Source: RGIG2206 sp045648425
Lineage (GTDB): Bacteria > Bacillota > Clostridia > Oscillospirales > Acutalibacteraceae
DNA: 26,822 nucleotides
Reading direction: 5' to 3'
Assembly (NCBI GenBank): GCA_045648425.1
Contig: JAZRNV010000159.1
Location: 1 to 26,822 of the forward strand
The position numbers and the translations under genes are program-made. Positions within the stretch are counted from its first letter, which is position 1. Every line of letters begins with the position of its first letter. The notes below the pieces were generated by a model. That model was not told the DNA's origin. It saw nothing but the letters and a program-made list of their open reading frames with translations, and searched no databases. Below, in pieces: positions 23,445 to 26,822 of the stretch.

Positions 23445-24980
23445 TTAATCATCCCCACAGGTGAGTTTGGCGAAGGCCGTGTGGATACTGTCAATCATAT
23501 CGGTAACGGTCATAGAATACTCCGTTTTTTCAAGGGCAGCAATATCACCGCACATGGCGTGAATATAAACCCCTGCCACCGCCGCGTCACCGACAGCAGC
23601 GCCCTGGCAGATGAGTCCCGATATAAGCCCTGCCAACATATCTCCGCTGCCTGCAGTACCCATTCCGCTGTTGCCGTTAAGGTTAACGAAAATGCGTCCG
23701 TCAGGCAAAAATATCAATGTTCTCGCGCCCTTCATAACAACGGCGACTCCATATTGGTCGGCCAATCTGCTGCCGTATCCCAAACGGTCGGTCATAAGCT
23801 GCGGCACGGTTATGCCGCACAAACGAGCCATCTCGCCGTAATGAGGTGTCAGCACCACATCACAATCAGCACTTCGCAATATATCTATATTCCGAGAAAG
23901 AGCATTTATGCCATCAGCATCCAAAACCACGGGGATTTTTGATGCACCGACAATGTTTTCAAGCAACTGATAGGTTGTATCACTGTCACCGCAGCCGCAG
24001 CCAAACAAAAGGCAATCTGATGAGCCGATGCTTTTTATAACTCGCGCAACCGAAAAGCAATCAAGATCGTTCTGACCATCAGGAGTACATACTTTATAAA
24101 CTGCCTCGGGTACCCTTGCTGCAAGAATTTTATAAACCGAGTCGGAAACCGACAGCTTAACCAGCCCGACACCGCTTTTCATAGCTGATTTGGCCGCAAA
24201 CTCTGCTGCACCGCACATTCCGTAAGAGCCGCACACGGCGCTTAAGGTGCCAAAGGTGCCTTTGAAGCCGTCGGGAGCTCGCCGAGGCAAAATCGCTTTA
24301 GCCCAAGCTTCATCAACCATCTGAATGGTAGGGGTTATGTAGGCACCCTTGGGGATGCCTATATCTGCCAACACTATCTGACCGCAATTCTTTACGGAGG
24401 GATACAAAACATGACACGGCTTATGTGCAACAAAGGTTACGGTAAGCTGTGCTTTGACAGAATGTTCAGCACATATTCCCCCGTCGCACTCGGCGCCGCT
24501 GGGAATATCAACGCTGACAACAAAGGCCTCGCTCTTATTAACAATACGGGTGATTTTTGAAACCGTTTCAGGCAGCTCACCGTGATATCCAAATCCATAT
24601 ATTGCATCAATTACAACATCACTGTCGGCTATTAATCGCTCGCAGGAATCTAAATCAGTTGCATTGAAAACCGGCAAACCAATCCCTTGTATATAGCCGT
24701 AGGCAGTTTCACTCGCTTCGCTGACAGGTGCGCCGCTCATCATCACAAGCTTTACATCAGCACCGTCCTGAAAAAGTCGGCGTGCCGCCACAAAGCCGTC
24801 ACCGCCATTGTTGCCGTTGCCGCAAAGCACCGTCACCCTGAGCCCGTTAAGCTCAAAGCGGTTACGAATTTCTCTTGCAACTGAGCTGCCGGCATTCTCC
24901 ATCAGGCGTTGCTGTGAAATACCCGACGTCATTGCATTTTGCTCAACGGTTACAGTTTCTTTTTTTGTGTAGATAAGCAA
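23445..24980 (-). CDS. nnr: Bifunctional NAD(P)H-hydrate repair enzyme
   Basis: This 511-residue fusion repairs damaged NAD(P)H hydrates. The N-terminal epimerase (YjeF_N, about 1-215) has CGNGNNGGDGFVAARRL (about 53-69). The C-terminal ADP-dependent dehydratase (about 225-511) has NSGMGTAGSGDMLAGLISG, with GTAGSGD at 441-447. Epimerase and dehydratase fused in this order is normal in bacteria. The start is TTG at 24980; the following VTVEQNAMTSGISQQRLMEN matches the family's start, so a later ATG would cut the domain. A weak GGTGGTG lies upstream. It is 19 bases after the DUF6106-like gene and abuts the lipoprotein gene. Confidence 0.95.
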   Translation of the reverse strand: MLIYTKKETVTVEQNAMTSGISQQRLMENAGSSVAREIRNRFELNGLRVTVLCGNGNNGGDGFVAARRLFQDGADVKLVMMSGAPVSEASETAYGYIQGIGLPVFNATDLDSCERLIADSDVVIDAIYGFGYHGELPETVSKITRIVNKSEAFVVSVDIPSGAECDGGICAEHSVKAQLTVTFVAHKPCHVLYPSVKNCGQIVLADIGIPKGAYITPTIQMVDEAWAKAILPRRAPDGFKGTFGTLSAVCGSYGMCGAAEFAAKSAMKSGVGLVKLSVSDSVYKILAARVPEAVYKVCTPDGQNDLDCFSVARVIKSIGSSDCLLFGCGCGDSDTTYQLLENIVGASKIPVVLDADGINALSRNIDILRSADCDVVLTPHYGEMARLCGITVPQLMTDRLGYGSRLADQYGVAVVMKGARTLIFLPDGRIFVNLNGNSGMGTAGSGDMLAGLISGLICQGAAVGDAAVAGVYIHAMCGDIAALEKTEYSMTVTDMIDSIHTAFAKLTCGDD

Positions 24981-24999
24981 TCAAATCACCACCGTATTA

Positions 25000-25524
25000 T
25001 CATCCAAACACCTTAAAGGTCATTTGGCGCGGCAAGCAGCGCTTTAATCCGTTAATCATTTTTTCATTAGGTTCAATTACTAAAAGCACCTTGCCCGACT
25101 CTTTAGAATTATATATAAAATAATAAAGCTGATCGGCATCTGCATTTGCCGCCATTATCTTTTTGTTGCAGCCATACTGTGCCTCAGAATCATATTTCCC
25201 AAAATCTTCAACCGATTTGCACTCAAAAGAAGCAATACGCTTGCGGCTTTTCATATTGGTAATAATGTCAACATCAAAAAGTCCGTTGGTAAGGCAATAC
25301 TCAAACTCAATATTGAAGCGACCGCCAAGATAATAAACAAGAAAAATTGCACCTGCTATCACCAAAGCATACAGAGGCATCATCACCAGATTAAAAACGC
25401 CCAGCAAAAACAACAAGCCCGAAAAAAGTCCGCATATGGCAAAAAGCACCATTTTAAGCGTAAACTCTGACTTTTTAATATTTCGAGCCACCAGCTGCTC
25501 AACAAAAACATCAAATACTTCCAT
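25000..25524 (-). CDS. DUF6106-like membrane protein
   Basis: This 174-residue protein has two hydrophobic helices at about 25-45 and 50-68. The rest is soluble, including NIEFEYCLTNGLFDVDIITN and a C-terminal VLLVIEPNEKMINGLKRCLP. It resembles a small clostridial membrane family listed as DUF6106, by my recall. Function is unknown. The ATG at 25524 is preceded by GTTGGTG, a weak Shine-Dalgarno site, and by the promoter at 25554-25582. It heads a unit with nnr and a lipoprotein, which suggests a common transcript but not a shared task. Confidence 0.75.
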   Translation of the reverse strand: MEVFDVFVEQLVARNIKKSEFTLKMVLFAICGLFSGLLFLLGVFNLVMMPLYALVIAGAIFLVYYLGGRFNIEFEYCLTNGLFDVDIITNMKSRKRIASFECKSVEDFGKYDSEAQYGCNKKIMAANADADQLYYFIYNSKESGKVLLVIEPNEKMINGLKRCLPRQMTFKVFG

Positions 25525-25553
25525 AACGCACCAACTTTTCTGTATTTGTTATA

Positions 25554-25582
25554 ATTATACCACACATTTATGAATAAAACAA
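25554..25582 (-). promoter_or_regulatory. Promoter of the DUF6106-like/nnr unit
   Basis: On the minus strand TTGTTT (25582-25577), 17 bases and TATAAT (25559-25554). The -35 lies in the T-rich tail of the terminator of the peptidase gene upstream. Confidence 0.75.
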
Positions 25583-25583
25583 T

Positions 25584-25611
25584 AACGGAGTGTTAATTTA
25601 AACACTCCGTT
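25584..25611 (-). terminator. Terminator after the M23 peptidase gene
   Basis: AACGGAGTGTT (25584-25594) pairs with AACACTCCGTT (25601-25611); the minus strand then reads ATTGTTTTATT. It lies 5 bases past the stop at 25617. Confidence 0.82.
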
Positions 25612-25616
25612 ACTTA

Positions 25617-26822
25617 TTATCTTTTGCCTATATAGCTGTAAGGATCAACGCGGACTCCGTTTTTGCGCACCTCAAAATGAAGATGAGTGCCCGTAGCGCG
25701 GCCGGTTGCACCTACCAGTGCCACAACCTCGCCTCGTTCAACTACGTCTCCCAACCCCACATAAAGCTTTGAGCAATGAGAATAGAGAGTTTCAACGCCG
25801 TTACCGTGGTCAATAACAAAGTGCAAGCCATACCCTTCGCCCGAAGCGTTAACAGATATAACCTTGCCGCCGTATACGCTTAGTATCGGCGTACCTTTTG
25901 AAGCGGCTATGTCATAACCGGTATGACCTCTGTCATCACCCCAATAGGAGCTGATATACTGTCTGTAGCCCGTATCTACCGGCCAACAAAAACCCTTATT
26001 TCCGGCCTTTACAATTTTTGTTGCCGTGGGCTTGTTGGGGAATTTTTCGGTAAACTGTGTGCCAACCTCTTTAGTATTAACCTTGATACCGCTTACATAG
26101 ATATTTTTATAGATAGTTTCTTTCCATCCCGAGCTTTTTTCTTTGGTGGCAGGAACGCTTTTTTTGGTTGTAAACTCTTCTTCATTAACAAAGGCAAAAG
26201 CAGGAAGATTTGCCGAAAGCACAATTTCATCCCCGCTCACAAAATCAGGAATGGCATCGGCTGATATATTGAAAAGAGCTGCAATACTTTCTTTTGTATC
26301 CCCTTTTCGGGTAAGATAGTTAACATCTGTGATAACGCTGTTATCCAGGCAATCCTCAAGCTTTTTAAGGCGTCGTTTACCTTCATAAGACAAAACGCAT
26401 TCTTTTACTTCGATATTGTTGTAAAAGCGGTTGGTGCCTGCTATTGATGCAAGGGCGGCCATACCGCTCTCAACCGAATCGGTCTTAGCGAAGGCAATGC
26501 CGTTGACCATCACACAGGCCACCTTGTTAACATTGCTGTCATTAAGCACGATATTATCTGCAAGCTGGGAAGAAGAAATAAGCTGTGAAGATGGGATAAC
26601 TGCATAGGCACAATCAACCTCGGGGGTCATAAATGACCTGTCCTCTTGCACAGAATTGTTGTTTAATGATTCAACTGCTTTATCCACAGTTTCAAGATCG
26701 GTAACATATCCGCATCGCTCCCCTTTAACATTTACCTCAACCGCGTAGGTAAGATCGGTAACGGAAAGCACTGACATAAACACTGAAAAGATAAACACGA
26801 AGGTCAGAGTGCTGACAGCAAC
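25617..26822 (-). CDS. LysM/G5-type M23 metallopeptidase, 5' end cut by window
   Basis: The frame runs through the right edge, so the N-terminus is missing; the visible start includes a hydrophobic signal or membrane segment (LTFVFIFSVFMSVLSVTDLT). A LysM-like block follows (YLTRKGDTKESIAALFNISA), then a G5-like region (WKETIYKNIYVSGIKVNTKE). The C-terminal M23 domain has HTGYDIAASKGTPI (metal His and Asp), LYSHCSKLYVG and THLHFEVRKNGVRVDPYSY (metal HLH). M23 enzymes cut peptidoglycan cross-bridges; LysM binds glycan. It resembles the SpoIIQ-like or general wall endopeptidases of Clostridia, but a specific name cannot be assigned. Metal residues are intact. Confidence 0.9.
   Translation of the reverse strand, partial: VAVSTLTFVFIFSVFMSVLSVTDLTYAVEVNVKGERCGYVTDLETVDKAVESLNNNSVQEDRSFMTPEVDCAYAVIPSSQLISSSQLADNIVLNDSNVNKVACVMVNGIAFAKTDSVESGMAALASIAGTNRFYNNIEVKECVLSYEGKRRLKKLEDCLDNSVITDVNYLTRKGDTKESIAALFNISADAIPDFVSGDEIVLSANLPAFAFVNEEEFTTKKSVPATKEKSSGWKETIYKNIYVSGIKVNTKEVGTQFTEKFPNKPTATKIVKAGNKGFCWPVDTGYRQYISSYWGDDRGHTGYDIAASKGTPILSVYGGKVISVNASGEGYGLHFVIDHGNGVETLYSHCSKLYVGLGDVVERGEVVALVGATGRATGTHLHFEVRKNGVRVDPYSYIGKR

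Overview
The window looks like chromosome from a spore-forming member of the Clostridia (Bacillota), most likely Oscillospiraceae/Ruminococcaceae-like. The evidence is an alanyl T-box leader, GerA-type germination genes, a zinc-type L28, Shine-Dalgarno sites of the GGAGG kind, TTGACA/TATAAT promoters, and gene families common in that group (DUF4093 RNase M5, DUF4867, a DUF6106-like protein). No species can be named from sequence alone. No rRNA, tRNA, CRISPR array or insertion sequence was seen.

Layout from left to right. 1-279: a cluster of short perfect hairpins and the terminator of rpsU. 280-8069 (minus): rpsU with its own promoter, then a tight six-gene unit read as alaS, HIT protein, phosphoribosyltransferase, comEC, holA, rnmV, preceded by an alanine T-box leader. 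8066-10290 (minus): a two-gene accessory unit, a TIR-like (CAP12/Pycsar-effector type) protein translationally coupled to a nucleoside-hydrolase-like enzyme, with its own promoter. 10298-11860 (minus): a class B penicillin-binding protein with a KTA in place of the KTG motif. 11929-13884 (plus): a DUF4867 cupin followed by tyrS. 13971-15499 (minus): a zinc-ribbon membrane protein, a second membrane protein and remnants of a decayed small gene. 15642-17964 (minus): serC-serA under a consensus promoter. 18027-21279 (minus): gerAA and a gerAB-gerAC fusion. 21386-22399 (plus): rpmB and a HAD phosphatase. 22437-22778 (minus): a MazF-type toxin without an adjacent antitoxin. 22956-25582 (minus): a DUF6106-like membrane protein, Nnr and a small lipoprotein. 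25617-26822 (minus): a LysM/G5/M23 peptidase cut by the right edge.

Most of this is housekeeping: translation, replication/DNA uptake, serine synthesis, wall metabolism, metabolite repair and germination. The part that stands out as a possible undescribed system is the TIR-like + nucleoside-hydrolase pair at 8066-10230. It joins two enzymes that both act on N-glycosidic bonds of nucleosides or dinucleotides, which fits a nucleotide-depleting or nucleotide-signalling defence module. That role is inferred. Other points worth a look are the GerAB-GerAC fusion, the ComEC with a decayed metallo-beta-lactamase motif, the PBP active-site change and its RBS hairpin, the orphan MazF with a nearby inverted repeat, and the hairpin cluster at the left end.
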